Below are positions 11,976 to 23,167 of a DNA stretch of 64,000 nucleotides, one piece after another. The notes beneath the pieces were generated by a model. It was not told the DNA's origin and did no database searches. It worked only from the letters and a program-made list of their open reading frames with translations. The stretch comes from Sipunculus nudus (Eukaryota > Annelida > Sipuncula > Golfingiida > Sipunculidae), in contig CM049317.1 in assembly GCA_026874595.1 (NCBI GenBank), forward strand, positions 16,787,382 through 16,851,381, given 5' to 3'. Made by a program: the position numbers and the translations under genes. The stretch's first letter is position 1. Every line of letters begins with the position of its first letter.

Positions 11976-12960
11976 GTGACCGTTTTTTATTTGTTTCATT
12001 CAACCGACTACAGTTCTTAGGTTGTATATGTATATATTAATAACACAAATAACCTCAAACTGAGTTAACTGATTTTTTTTAAAATTTGTTAGTACTGGTG
12101 TACATTTTATCAGCCAACCTTACTAATAAACCCGATGTCATGTATATTATGCATATTTGGGTAGAATTTCAAGATTATATGGGTTTTTAGACAATGTGAT
12201 GATGTAAGGATGATGTAAAAACGGTATCTTTGATATATAAAAAAAAAATCACGTACTTGTTGGCCGGTCTGACCTTGACCTTACTTAAGATGTCATCATA
12301 TATATGCTGCAGCTTATTTATAGTGTTTATGAAACTTAAATTGATAGCTTGAACATAACTATTCACTCAAGAAGGCTAGTAAAAGGAAACAAAATTATTA
12401 AAGAAAATTAAGTTATATGCACTTGTCTACCCCTGTGACTTTGACCTCTCACATAATATCATAAAGCATGATCTGAGGTTTAAAAAAAATATATAGGGCA
12501 ATTTGCCGCAATATACTAACAACTTAAGAAGGTATAAAGATTTCATTACCGCTATCTTATGATCGAGATTTTCAGGTTTTCATAGCCAGGGTGGTGTATC
12601 AACAAATGCTGTCACAAAATATCGCACCACTTTTCCACTTGAATCTGCCCTCACATTAATCCAGGGAATTGTAACTGATACCAATAATATGTAAATGAAT
12701 CTTAAATGGACAGCTTGAGTCAAACGTTTCACTCAAGAAAGGTAATAATGAAGCAACATTTTATAAGAAAACAAGTGACACGTGGGTCATGACGCTCAGC
12801 CGACTGACATGTTGACAATATGTCCGTGCACAGGAAACTAATTAAGTTAATATAGGTGGCATCATCATTCATGCATATTAGCTTAATTTCACCAAGACCC
12901 ATTAGCACACCAAATTTGATGAGAATCCAACCAGCCTTTCCTGAGGAACCTGGCAATTTG
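11976..12960. other. Decayed repeat-derived sequence
   Basis: Fragments such as GGTCTGACCTTGACCTTAC and AAGCATGATCTGAGGT recur elsewhere (the latter at about 15405). A copy of a dispersed motif, ACAAGTGACACGTGGGTCAT followed by GACGCTCAGC, lies at 12772-12800. I see no gene. Confidence 0.5.
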
Positions 12961-14255
12961 TGTGTATTTTTCATTACTTCTGGGATGCTTATACATACCC
13001 CTAAACTCTAAGATTATAGGTCACAGTGACCCAATTTTAGGTTTTGAGGAGAGAACTTTTGAGGAATTCTCAGGATGCATAGTGAGAAGATCCTTGGTTA
13101 TCATTTGGGCTCTTCTTTTGGTATCAAATTTTCAAATATTCTGGGGTGTGCTTATAAGCCCCATTGCTCGAAGATTATGGGTAACAGAGACCTAATTTCA
13201 TGCTTCAAAGGAAACATTTCATGGATCTCCCTGGATTTTAAGATTCTGGGTCCAATGTTTATAATTTGTGCCCTGCTTTGGTATCAAATTTTCAATTATG
13301 CTAGGGGTGCTTATAAGCCCCATAATTTCAGGTTTCATACGATATTTTTCATTGACCTCTCTGCCCTGATAACAGATGGCCGCATCTTTAAAGGTCTCAA
13401 AAATAGAGAGAAAACGCATACAAATTGGAAAAAATCCAGGTGACCCCACCAGTCTGCAAGAACTAATGAAACACTCCATTGTGAAGATGCATGCAAAGAA
13501 TCATGGCAATCAATCCACAATTTGTTGAGATACTAGAGCTTCTGTATAAAATTTTAAGTCATTCTTTGGGGTCTAAAGAGCCCCGTAGCTCAGAAATATG
13601 GGTAACAAAGATCTAATTTCAGGTTTCAAGGGATTTTAGTATTGAACTCCCAGCATGTCAAGATAGAAGATTCTGGGTCCAGTGGTTACGATTTGTGCCC
13701 TGTTAACAATGACCGCATCTTTTAAGGCCTCAAAAATAGAGAGAAAAAAATCATGAAAAATCGAAAAAATACAGGTGGCGCCACCAGTCATTAGGAATTG
13801 ATTGAACACACCATGATGAATATGCATGCAAAGAATCATGGCAAGCAATGAACTATTTGTTGAGATACTAGAGCTTTTGTATCAAATTTTTTAGTTGTTC
13901 TTGGGTGAACTTCAAAGCCCTATAGCTCAGAGGTTATGGGTAACAGAGACCTTCGTTTCCACGTTTCCAAGGAGTCTTTTAATGGGCCTCCCTGCATGTC
14001 AGGATAGACGATTCTAGGTCCAGTGGTCACGATTTGAGCCCTGTTATCAAATGACCGAATCTTTTATGGTCTCAAAAATTGAGAAAAATATTGTAAAATC
14101 AAAAAAAAAAAATACAGTTGGCGACACCTGTCCGCTTAAACCGATGAATCATTCCATGATCCATATCCATGCAAAGAATCATGGTTATCAATGCAATGGA
14201 TGACGGACAAAGGGTGATCGTTATAGCTCAGATAACTTACAGTCAGTTGAGCTTA
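12960..14255 (+). mobile_element. Repeat family B, copy 1: about 340-bp tandem units ending in a hairpin
   Basis: Tandem units of about 340 bp are marked by ATGCAAAGAATCATGG at 13491, 13827 and 14169, and by GGTAACAGAGACC at several points. One unit carries GGTGGCGCCACC at 13774-13785. The right end is a hairpin, TAGCTCA...TGAGCTT (14224-14255), preceded by a short GACGGACAAAG stretch. The same end occurs at 33674, 43006 (reverse), 46710 and 56916. Open frames inside (for example 13075-13443) are repeat-derived and show no protein family. Confidence 0.75.
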
Positions 14256-14301
14256 TTAGGTTTCATGTACTTTTAAACCCCTCTGACCATGACCTTTCAA
14301 A

Positions 14302-15394
14302 ACTAGAATACGGGTATTCGACAAGCGACTATGTGTATCCGCCAAAATCAGGGTGGAACGGGTTAAGTGAGGCATGGTTTGAGTGGCAAGGGGAAATAGA
14401 GTGAGGTGTGTTGCATATTAGCATGGATGTCTGCAGCCGAAATGTGTATATAGGTGGCGCCACCTGCCAAAAAAATCGAAATAGCTAAAAAGATGTATAA
14501 ACACGCAAAATTTTAGGCAGATAAGTAAAACCACTTCTGAGATATGAGTGATTTTAGGCCAAGGCAGACAAACAGACGGACGCTGTGCATAATGTTGGCC
14601 CAATCGTTCAAACGGTTCCCGAGATATAAGCTTGGATGTCTGCAGCGTAAACTAGAATGTAGGTGGCGCCACCTGCCAAAAAAAATCGAAATAGCTAAAA
14701 AAAGAACTATAAACCTGCCAAATGTTAGGCAGATATGTGAAACCACTGCCGAGATATGAGTGATTTTATCCAACGGCAGACAAACGGACGCTGTGCAAAA
14801 ATTGCATATGATAACGAGCTATGTGAGATCTATACACATGCAAATTTTCAGGAGGATACGTCAAACCAGTCCGGAGATATAAGCATGGATGTCTGTAGCG
14901 TGAACATGAATGTAGGTGGCGCCACCTGTCATAAAATCAAGAAAGCTATCCAGGATGTATACGCATGCCAAATTTCAGGTGAATTAGTCAAACCACTGCG
15001 GGGATATGACTGATTTTAACCCAAGGCCGACGAACAGATGGCCACTGTGCAAACATGGTTGCAGGTGGCGCCACCATTTTTTGTGTATGTTATAAAACTA
15101 TCCAAGGGCTACATTTGTAAAAAAATTATTCCTGATCGGTCAAACGCATCCTGAGATATGTGGGTTTATGTGTGGAAACAGACGCACAAATGGACGCTGG
15201 GCAGAGAGGAAAGGTCGAAGGTCAACGCAAATTGGTTAGGCACCAGTTCACATGTGACCCGATAATTGGTGTAAGTTTCGGAAAAAAATTAGTCCAGTAG
15301 TCGCAGAGGAGTTCTCCGGAAACGAATGCGGCGGCGGCGGAGGCGGAACCCGGTCAGAAACATAGTATCCGCAAAACTTCGTTTTGGCTCATAC
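14302..15394 (+). mobile_element. Repeat family A, copy 1
   Basis: It begins ACTAGAATACGGGT like the copies at 40749 and 51778 and ends with GTATCCGCAAAACTTCGTTT just after a GGC microsatellite. GGTGGCGCCACC occurs at 14453, 14662, 14915 and 15064. The 3' hairpin is partly decayed (GGCTCATAC in place of GGCGGATAC). The element starts only about 45 bp after the terminal hairpin of the family B copy, so two families sit end to end. No ORF belongs to it. Confidence 0.8.
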
Positions 15395-15904
15395 AAATAT
15401 CTTCAAGCATGATCTGAGGTCGAAGCAAAATTTCTCTTTCAACTGAGGGGCAATTTTTTTTCAATATATAAGATCCCTAAGAAGTTGCAGAGATTTTTAA
15501 TACCCCCAACCTGTGGTTGGGAACACTAATTTACACATTTTCACCGCCGGAATAGTGCATAAATACATACTCCCAGGAAAAATTACATCACTTGCAGTTG
15601 CTTCGACCCTGACAATATACTAGAGAAGGTTAGATGAAACCTTGTACCTTTGGAAATATTTAGGCGATGGGGAAAACAACAAACTTTAAATAAGTCACTT
15701 TTTCTCACTTAGCTCCTAGACTAATAGGCCTATTCGTACATCTTGGTATTCCTGGGTATATTAATATTTTTGTAGACCCTGCTTTGACCCGGCGTCTAAG
15801 CATTGCATGCTTCTTTATCAGGCCGGCGTTTAATAAAAAATACATTGTGAGGCTATGGAAGAAAAAAGCACAAAACAACACGTTGAAATAATAAAGAGAG
15901 AGCA
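15395..15904. other. Repeat-derived sequence, no gene
   Basis: It includes a second copy of AAGCATGATCTGAGGT and otherwise AT-rich sequence without recognised features. Confidence 0.45.
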
Positions 15905-16320
15905 GAGGCGGATACAGCTATTTAGAATGGGGGGGGGGGGGGGGGGGGCTCACATTGCAAGGCCGCGAAGCAGGTGGGCCGACGCTCGAAACGCTGAAAC
16001 TCTGAAGCCGTGCATACTTAGCTTAAGGATTATATAAATAAGCATTAAAAATTGGAGGTGGTTACCTCCACCAAAAAGTTTGAAAAAAAAGAAAAGTACC
16101 AATGTAAAGATTTGAAAAAGATTGGGATTGTTATATAAAAAATGGGGGGGGGGGGGTCCAGATTCCATGGACCCTCCCCCCCCCCCCCCCCCCCATCTTG
16201 ATCTGCTTGCCACTTACATAGTTATCGAGTATGAGGACTTTGGACATTGAAGAAAGTACTCGAGTGCTAGAACTGAGTACTCGATATAGAACTCGTGAGT
16301 ATGAGTACTACCATTGCAAA
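15905..16320. repeat. Poly-G/poly-C repeat with a G13/C19 inverted pair, plus GAGTACTCGAG-type repeat
   Basis: AGGCGGATACAG precedes a G20 run at 15929-15948. Further right, G13 (16144-16156) is followed by TCCAGATTCCATGGACCC and then C19 (16176-16194). TCCA pairs with TGGA and the G run with the C run, giving a long GC hairpin. Similar GCGGATC plus homopolymer fragments occur near 10430 and 38220. A GAGTACTCGAG-type repeat follows at 16216-16310. The ORFs spanning the homopolymers are artefacts of composition. Confidence 0.7.
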
Positions 16321-16374
16321 TATTTTTTATCCAACTCTGCCAAATTGCTTATTTGTGTGTGTTTTAATATGCTA

Positions 16375-16817
16375 TAATGTGCTGTGGTTGCCATTTCTTT
16401 CGCGAGGATTTCAAATTTGTGATATTCGCGAAGGGGAGAATATCAAGAAAAATTAAAACTTTGTGAAGAAGACGCCATACCTTCACTAAAGACGATTAAC
16501 TTATTCTATAGCCACGAAGGCATTTCATTTGAGCTGTTCATATCAATATTAGCATACTTTTTATGTTTCCCGTCATTCAAAGAGTGTTAATTTAAATAAT
16601 ATGAGTTCTTTTACCTGTTCAATTTTTCCTTTATCTCCTCATACAATTGATTCGACGTTGCGTGCGTATAAGGTATTTGATATTATAAAGGTTGATAAAT
16701 GTACATTCCGTAAGTTAATGTTTGGTAAAACGCGAAAGGAAATCCTCACAAAAGACCCAGGAAGTGAAACTCACGAATATTTATCCTCGCGAATATGAAG
16801 GCAACCACAGCATATTA
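16375..16817. mobile_element. MITE-like element with terminal inverted repeats
   Basis: The left end, TAATGTGCTGTGGTTGCC, is matched by the inverted right end, GGCAACCACAGCATATTA. Just inside both ends lies TCGCGAGGAT or its complement. The element is 443 bp and has no transposase. Both ends begin with TA, so a TA target duplication of the Tc1/mariner type is possible but not shown. The 65-codon ORF inside is not protein-like. Confidence 0.75.
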
Positions 16818-17329
16818 GAGCAGATTTCCACGGAAGATTTACTGTTATATTATTGCCTCTAATATATTAAATTATATGAAAGTTCTTAAATATAAGTAAG
16901 TTTATTATAGGTTATATATTATGTTAATAAAACTTAAAGAAAGAGCTGTAAGAACTACAATACTGATAGGTCATGAAGGATCCCTAAAAAGGCCCATAGA
17001 CTTCCAGTGTGGGCTGAGTGATGCTTGAAAAAAAATAAGAAGGACCTGACTAAATGCAGGAACAGAGGAAACTGACCCAAAACAGTATCACACATCTGAA
17101 CCAAGATGTCAAGGTTTGATTCAGTAACAGTCGTATATGCACGTGTAGGAATGCATCTTTCGAATCAACAGAGACATAATTACATCTGATGCATTAAACT
17201 GTAAGCCTGGTGAGCATATAAATCAGTGGGATGGTCTTGTGACCTTGAAACTTGGGATGTCGAATTAATATGGTTCTTCGCTATTGTTAGGCAACCCAAA
17301 AGTGAAAAATGTTTGACTTTACATTTACA
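16818..17329. other. Non-coding stretch
   Basis: AT-rich with fragments such as GTGACCTTGAAACTTGGGAT near 17240 that hint at the tandem repeat to the right. No gene is seen. Confidence 0.4.
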
Positions 17330-18260
17330 ATACTTTAACAATTTTTTTAGGGATTTGGGTCAAGTGCCTTTCACCTATAACCTCCTGACCCTGAAATCCA
17401 AAGGGTTAGTATATTAGTGAGTAGCCATTAATAAAAACAGTTTGAAATTCATATGTCATTTCAAACTGGAGGTATCATATGGAAACAAGTTTGAGAACAG
17501 ATGGCTCCTGTGACCTTTGACTTTGTTACCCCAAGATCGATATGAATCTTCCTTTATTGGCAGGTGAGCTGTGTAAGATGAAAGGTTAACTTTGGAAAAG
17601 TGAAAATTTATATTAAAATTTACATTGCCTCAACGATCTGTGTAAAAAGTTGGGCCCTCTGGCCGTTACCTTTGAAATCAGACACCAAATTTAAGAGAGT
17701 TCTTCCTTTAGTGGTGGCTAAATTTAAGTGAAATTTGAAAGCATATGTTAGGCCAAACTTAACTTATCATCCGGAAATTAATTTGTGGATAGATGGCTCC
17801 TGTGACCTTGACCTTTGACATTGTGAATCCAATCGATATGGATCTTTTCCTATAAGGAGGTGAGCTATATGTGCAAGATGGAAGGTCTGGGATGGAAAGT
17901 AAGGCTTTGAACGCATCCAAAATCTTTTTAAAGATTTGGTCCTTTGGAACTTTGAACCTCATGACCCCAAAACCGGTTCTAGCGTTAGTGGCTGGCTATA
18001 TACAAGTTTATTGTAAGTTTGAAATCCAAACGTCAGCCAAACTGGAATTATCCTCTGGAAACTAATTTGTGGACAGATGGCCTATGTGATCTTGGCCTTC
18101 TTTTAACCTTGTTAATCCAATATCGATAGAGATCTTCCTCTATTAGCAGATGAGCTATATTTACAAGACGGAATGTCTAGGATAAAAAGTTGGGCTTAAC
18201 TGATCCATAATCTTTTACAGATTTGGGTCCTGTGACCTTGACCTTTGTCATTTATTTCAA
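17330..18260 (+). repeat. About 288-bp tandem repeat with GTGACCTTGACCTTTGAC motifs
   Basis: Units start with GATGGCTCCTGTGACCTTTG or variants at about 17500, 17792 and 18076 (spacing 292 and 284 bp), with a further partial unit at about 18236. Each carries TGACCTTGACC-type runs and GGTGAGCTATATG-type segments. The same sequence type occurs in the family B copies at 45775 and 55860. Confidence 0.75.
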
Positions 18261-20394
18261 GTAAATACTAATGTTTTTAACAGATAATGTAAAAAATGTA
18301 TATAGACCTGTCTGCACAAGTTCAGAAATGTATAGAACTATCCGTTATAAAGGTGTTAATTTATTGACCACTTACAAATCAGCATTTGACAACACCACGT
18401 CTACGCTCTTTACACAGCGTTTTAACTATAGGCCTACTTCCTATATCGTAAGCGCTGTTTGTTTTGACCTCGTATCCTGAATTGCAATACCAGAGGGGAG
18501 CACTGTATTTTTGTCTAATCAAATGAGACCTTGTGCTGGAAGACAGAGCCAAGCGAGGAATACACAGAGCAAATTATGTTCATTTCGTTTTGAGTGACAG
18601 CTCATCTCCCTGGTAACTGTCTGAACATGCCACAGGCTCAGAGAGAATTGCCCCAGTCGTGGTTTGCTTGGGATGCCCGGCCGGTGAGCTGTAATTCAAA
18701 CGAAACATAACAACAAAGGCTGCGTGCACACCTAGCTTGCTGGTTTCAGTTCTGCAGACAACAGATACATGTCTACGCTAACACAGTCATAATGTCATAA
18801 TCGAATCGGTCGATGATGCGAGAATACAGAGGGAGCAATTAAAATTCGACCGTAAACTGATATAAAGCGGCGCTTGAAGCGCAGCTATGGGCGGAGCCAG
18901 GATGCCTGTCGAGTGTTTGTTTATTGGCATCTGGTTGGCTGCTTGTCACATCATACGCACGTTTCTTTCAGCGGACAAGGAACTGCCATCTGGTGTCTAA
19001 ATATATCATAAACGGTCATCGCTGGCAGCGTGAAAATAAGTTGCTTCTTTAGAAGCGCAAGATTTCCGCTGCCTCGGGAGCGTTCACCGCGTCTATCTAC
19101 GTGTTTGAGAAAGAGTGTTAAGCAGTTTTTAATGTATCAAAGTATATTCAATACAACACATTGCTATTAACTATTCATGCGTATTTTCTCTTTACTGCAA
19201 ACTTTTTCCTGTTTGCTCTGAATAATTTATGCAGTGTAAATAATGTTAGGGCTTATACATCTTTAAGGTCAACACCCCTTTGATAATGGGATAAAATGTA
19301 TACGTCCTCTTTGTAACATATCAGAATGTTTCGAAGCAGTTTCTATTTGTATTAGGCCTTGGTCAATAAAGTTCATGTTCAAGTTCAAATTGCATAATGT
19401 GTTGGAGGCCCCTACATCTACTGAAACAAACCAAGCAACATGTTGGTATCCAAAGTACAAACCTTTCAAAGTCCTTTTATAAATTGAGAATCCACAGCAG
19501 TGCGGACCAAATATAATCCATCACTCAGAAACATAGAACGCCTATAGACCACCACTCGCTTCGGACATTACTTAGTTAAACGAAAGTAATGTTTGCTCAA
19601 TGTACAACCCTCATTATAAGCTTGACGACGCATTCCATGTGCAACCATATGTTGCCCCTCCCCCCCCCCCCCCCAAAAAAAAAATAAATAAATAAAAAGT
19701 AAAAGTAAACCAACAGTACTTTTATACAAGTTATAACATGTGAGGGGGACATTCCCTCGTAAAACAAGGCTCGTAATACTTTAAGCTCATTTTTGTCAAC
19801 ACATGTAAAAGGAGTTTTGTTGATGCTATTTTACGTGGCTCTTGTGTGTTTTAGTGTGAATAGGATTGTCCTGTGCCATTTTTTTATAATTAGCCCCTCA
19901 GTTGCCATATTAAACTAGACGACTTGGGCCATTCTTGATTTTTTAGTTGTTTTTTTTTATGTGGGTGTTCTTTGTGTGGCCTTGTGTGGGTGCAGCTATG
20001 AAAGTGCAGTTCGTCACTAGGAGAACATTCAGTCAATTGGCCAGGGGCGTGAATAGAGGGGAGATACGGATATATATCCAACCACTTTAAAGCAAGTGGG
20101 GGTGGTCAATGTTGAGAGAATAATATTTCTACACTGAAAATGAAATATATATATAATGTCCATTTAGGACTTAGATTCCATTTCTGAGTTTAATATGAAT
20201 GTACAACTAAACTTGGTTTAGAAATAACATATACATATACTTAGCCATGCGGATGTCTTATATATGATGATTCTCAAATTAATGTTAAGTATATTTTTCC
20301 TTGATCTCTTCATTCAAACAGCAAAGGAATTTATATCTTTCATGCTTAATAGTTATACAATATACTATATAAATTATCTTTATCTTTCTTGTAG
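18261..20394. other. Upstream region of the receptor exon
   Basis: No coding exon is clear. Around 18860-18900 the sequence is less AT-rich, with a GATATAAAGCGG stretch and a GGGCGGAGCC box, so an alternative promoter or non-coding exon is possible. A C15 run lies at 19660-19674. The 3' end (about 20370-20394) is a pyrimidine-rich tract ending TTTCTTGTAG, the acceptor for the receptor exon. Confidence 0.4.
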
Positions 20395-20395
20395 G

Positions 20396-21478
20396 ATGAA
20401 CGTGCTACTGTCAACGGTGGCTAATAGTATTGTTAATGAAGCACTTAATGATTCCTACCAGTCCGTGCTGCCGACAAAGCTACCTTACACCATGAATACG
20501 GAAGACCCAGAGTATGCTGATGCGAACAAAAGCGCAACCAACGAACCTCCGCTTCCTTATTGGACGACTCAGGCTCTGACGTCATTGGATGATATCACGG
20601 CATCCGGTTGGGTCTTTTTCAACAATGCCAAAATAGCCCTAAAAGCAAGCAGCGTGCTGTTCAACTTAATTGCCATAGCACTGATTCTGCGAAAGAATAT
20701 CCGAAGCTTTGTCATTTCGTGGTACTTGGGTTGTTTATGTGTGGCACATATCATCCACTATATAGTAGATTTTACAATATATTTTAATAACACCACTTTA
20801 TACAACCTCAAAGGTTACAGATGCTTTGGGGCGGCAGTTATTATGACAACCGCTTGCTCTGTATCTGCGGCAAACACGGTTGCAATATGTGTAATGCAAA
20901 TGGGGGCTGTGGTGTTTCCCTTTAAGGCCAAAACCTTATGGGCGCACAAAAGAGTTGCATTGGGAGTACTTTGCACAGTTATTATCTTCAGTGCTCTCAA
21001 TTCAATTCTTTTACTTTTTGCAGGATCTGGAAATATAACATGTACCAATCATGGTGTTGGCATCACTGCCCTTGTTGTTTACCAGACAATAGCAGTTGTT
21101 TGTTTGATAATCTTAAGCATCATCACTCTGAGATATTTGATCATAAACAAACGACGGGGCCGAAGTCTAAACGCAAACACCCAGGACCACTTCAATGATG
21201 CTATCATCAAATTTAAGGTCACATCGTTCACAATATGTCTGGTCTTTTGCATTTGCAAATGTCCATTTATTTTAACATTTCTAACCCAGTTCTTCATGGA
21301 TAGTCAGTTGACCTTTGCCCGGACACTCACCAGTGTGTTCCCAGATATATTCCGAGCCAGTCCCTTCTTTGTCTACATTTGCACAAGTGCTTACATGAGA
21401 TCAGAACTGAAGCGGTGTTTTCTGAGACGATCCGTACTGACCGCCCAAAAAACCAATACCAAAATGTCGGCGAAATAA
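20396..21478 (+). CDS. Divergent rhodopsin-like (class A) GPCR, single coding exon
   Basis: The 360-residue product has an outside N-tail (about residues 1-78) with NDS (18) and NKS (44) glycosylation sequons, then seven hydrophobic helices: about 80-98, 104-130, 143-174, 186-208, 222-250, 272-300 and 307-332. C143 at the start of TM3 and C216 in loop 2 would form the conserved disulfide. TM1 keeps the Asn (N90). Three activation motifs are altered: DRY is MQM (167-169, in MQMGAVVFP), the TM6 CWxP is CKCP (287-290), and NPxxY is SPFFV (322-326). A basic helix-8-like tail, RSELKRCFLRR, follows. I start at 20396 because TTTCTTGTAG|G is a strong acceptor immediately upstream. The frame stays open back to 20264, but that part is intronic in character. 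A poly(A) signal follows at 21636. The ligand is unknown; a lineage-specific orphan receptor is likely. Confidence 0.85.
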   Translation: MNVLLSTVANSIVNEALNDSYQSVLPTKLPYTMNTEDPEYADANKSATNEPPLPYWTTQALTSLDDITASGWVFFNNAKIALKASSVLFNLIAIALILRKNIRSFVISWYLGCLCVAHIIHYIVDFTIYFNNTTLYNLKGYRCFGAAVIMTTACSVSAANTVAICVMQMGAVVFPFKAKTLWAHKRVALGVLCTVIIFSALNSILLLFAGSGNITCTNHGVGITALVVYQTIAVVCLIILSIITLRYLIINKRRGRSLNANTQDHFNDAIIKFKVTSFTICLVFCICKCPFILTFLTQFFMDSQLTFARTLTSVFPDIFRASPFFVYICTSAYMRSELKRCFLRRSVLTAQKTNTKMSAK

Positions 21479-21543
21479 ATCGATCAGTTATCCTGAAAAA
21501 AAGCAATCGGAGAGATACACAAATGTTCTGTCAATATTTTAAA

Positions 21544-21546
<3 letters not shown>

Positions 21547-21597
<51 letters not shown>

Positions 21598-21599
21598 TT
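21547..21599. repeat. (TA)n array in the receptor 3' UTR
   Basis: Dinucleotide run between the receptor stop codon and its poly(A) signal, so it would be transcribed. Confidence 0.95.
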
Positions 21600-21635
21600 A
21601 AATCTATATCTAAACATGTAAAAATATCTTTGAAC

Positions 21636-21641
21636 AATAAA
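21636..21641 (+). terminator. Poly(A) signal AATAAA of the receptor gene
   Basis: AATAAA lies 158 bp after the stop codon, the first canonical hexamer downstream on the plus strand. Confidence 0.6.
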
Positions 21642-21904
21642 GTAATCGGTATATAAAGTTTTCTATAAAAGCTATTATATATGACTTTCAAACATTTAAT
21701 GAATAGTCAAGTAAACAAGATTTTCTATGACTAATTTATCTGCAAACTGATATAATCAATCTGTTTACTGCTGTGATGTCGTGATTTTATCTTTTCCGGC
21801 GAAATCGGCGGTAGTTACTCAGATCTATCGCATACCTTAATATTATTTTGCAATGTTTCTAAAAATAGAACACTGTATGACCGCGGGGGAAAGACTGCAT
21901 TCTC

Positions 21905-21907
<3 letters not shown>

Positions 21908-21986
<79 letters not shown>
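21908..21986. repeat. (TA)n array
   Basis: About 39 TA units, the longest pure array in this part of the window, directly followed by the TCAGGC-type repeat. Confidence 0.97.
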
Positions 21987-21989
<3 letters not shown>

Positions 21990-22110
21990 AGTTACTGTGA
22001 AAAATCAGTCAATTTGTAAATTGCCTGAAATTATCAGTCAATTTACAAATTGCCTGATTCACTCAGGCATTCTACAAAATGACTTAATTTTTCAGGCACT
22101 TACAAGTTGT
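21987..22110. repeat. Inverted-repeat module with AATTGCCTGA motifs
   Basis: TCAGTCAATTTGTAAATTGC and TCAGTCAATTTACAAATTGC follow each other, and GCCTGATTCACTCAGGC forms a hairpin. It is the reverse complement of the module found between (TA)n arrays at 24178-24403. Confidence 0.65.
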
Positions 22111-23167
22111 CTGAAAAATCTGCGCTATTATTTGACAGATTTCGACAGATCTGAAACTTTGAATTTGAGTCAAACCAGTCATTTATTTAAAATAAATTAT
22201 AATTATGACATATATGTATTCTGATATGACAAACCTTGCTAATTTTGTGTAAACTTTATATTTTTTTCATCTTCTTTCTTAAACTACGTGTACTTATATG
22301 GAGTGATATATTTGATAAAGAGCATCGAGGATATTCACAGTTAAACTTATTAAAGTAAAAACGAAAACAATTCAAGTAATATTTCATTTGTTCCATATAC
22401 CTCACCTTTTCATAATATTTATGTATTGTGATATATTTCACATCATATTCTTTAGTTGTAATGTTTCACATACCGGTAACAAAAATGTATTGATTCCGAT
22501 TCTAGCAGAAGATCTTTATCATGTATTGTAAAATATTAACCTTTCTCAATAAAAGGTAACTTTGTCTCCACAATGGCTAACTAATTAACTCTACCAACCA
22601 TCACGTGGGGCTCTATTCAATGAAAGAAGATTGTACATGTATTTGACATGAACAATTTCATGATATTGGCAATTTTACTAAAACATATAACCCAAAGAGT
22701 CCATTTGGTTTCTTGTTCTTAGATAAGAAAACATAAGGTAATTACACATTACCAGTTTCAGTATTTATAAGGGCATGTCAAACTTCCTAACCTACTGTTA
22801 CATTTCAGTCCAGCCTTGAAACAATAACATTTTTCTGTCCACAGTCACACTTGGAATACCCTTGTCCACCACACTTGGACTCTTCTTGTACTTGTGTTAG
22901 ACTTAGAGCTGAGTACTAAATGAGCACCTGAGTCAGTTATGCACATGCCTTGATTAGAGCCAAACAAGGAGTGTTGTTAAAGTTTAGTAGATTAAGAAAG
23001 AAGAAGAAGAAAAAAATAAAGTTTACTCAAAATTAGCAAGTTATACCATATTACAATACATATAATACTTCATATCATATTATTACATATGTAGCTTAAT
23101 AAAGAGGAAGAAAAAATAAAAAGTTTACTAAAATAGGTAAGGTATACTATATTAAAATACATATATG
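22111..23167. other. Non-coding AT-rich stretch
   Basis: No exon or known repeat is recognised. AAGAAGAAGAAAAA and GAGGAAGAAAAAAT segments at about 22998 and 23104 lie in a short direct repeat of about 110 bp. Confidence 0.45.

Noticed and set aside
12962-13848. Several ORFs of 60-122 codons on both strands
   Set aside because: They fall within tandem units of family B and their peptides repeat with the units.
15855-16213. ORFs across poly-G and poly-C runs
   Set aside because: Poly-Gly and poly-Pro-like frames created by homopolymers; run lengths are unreliable.
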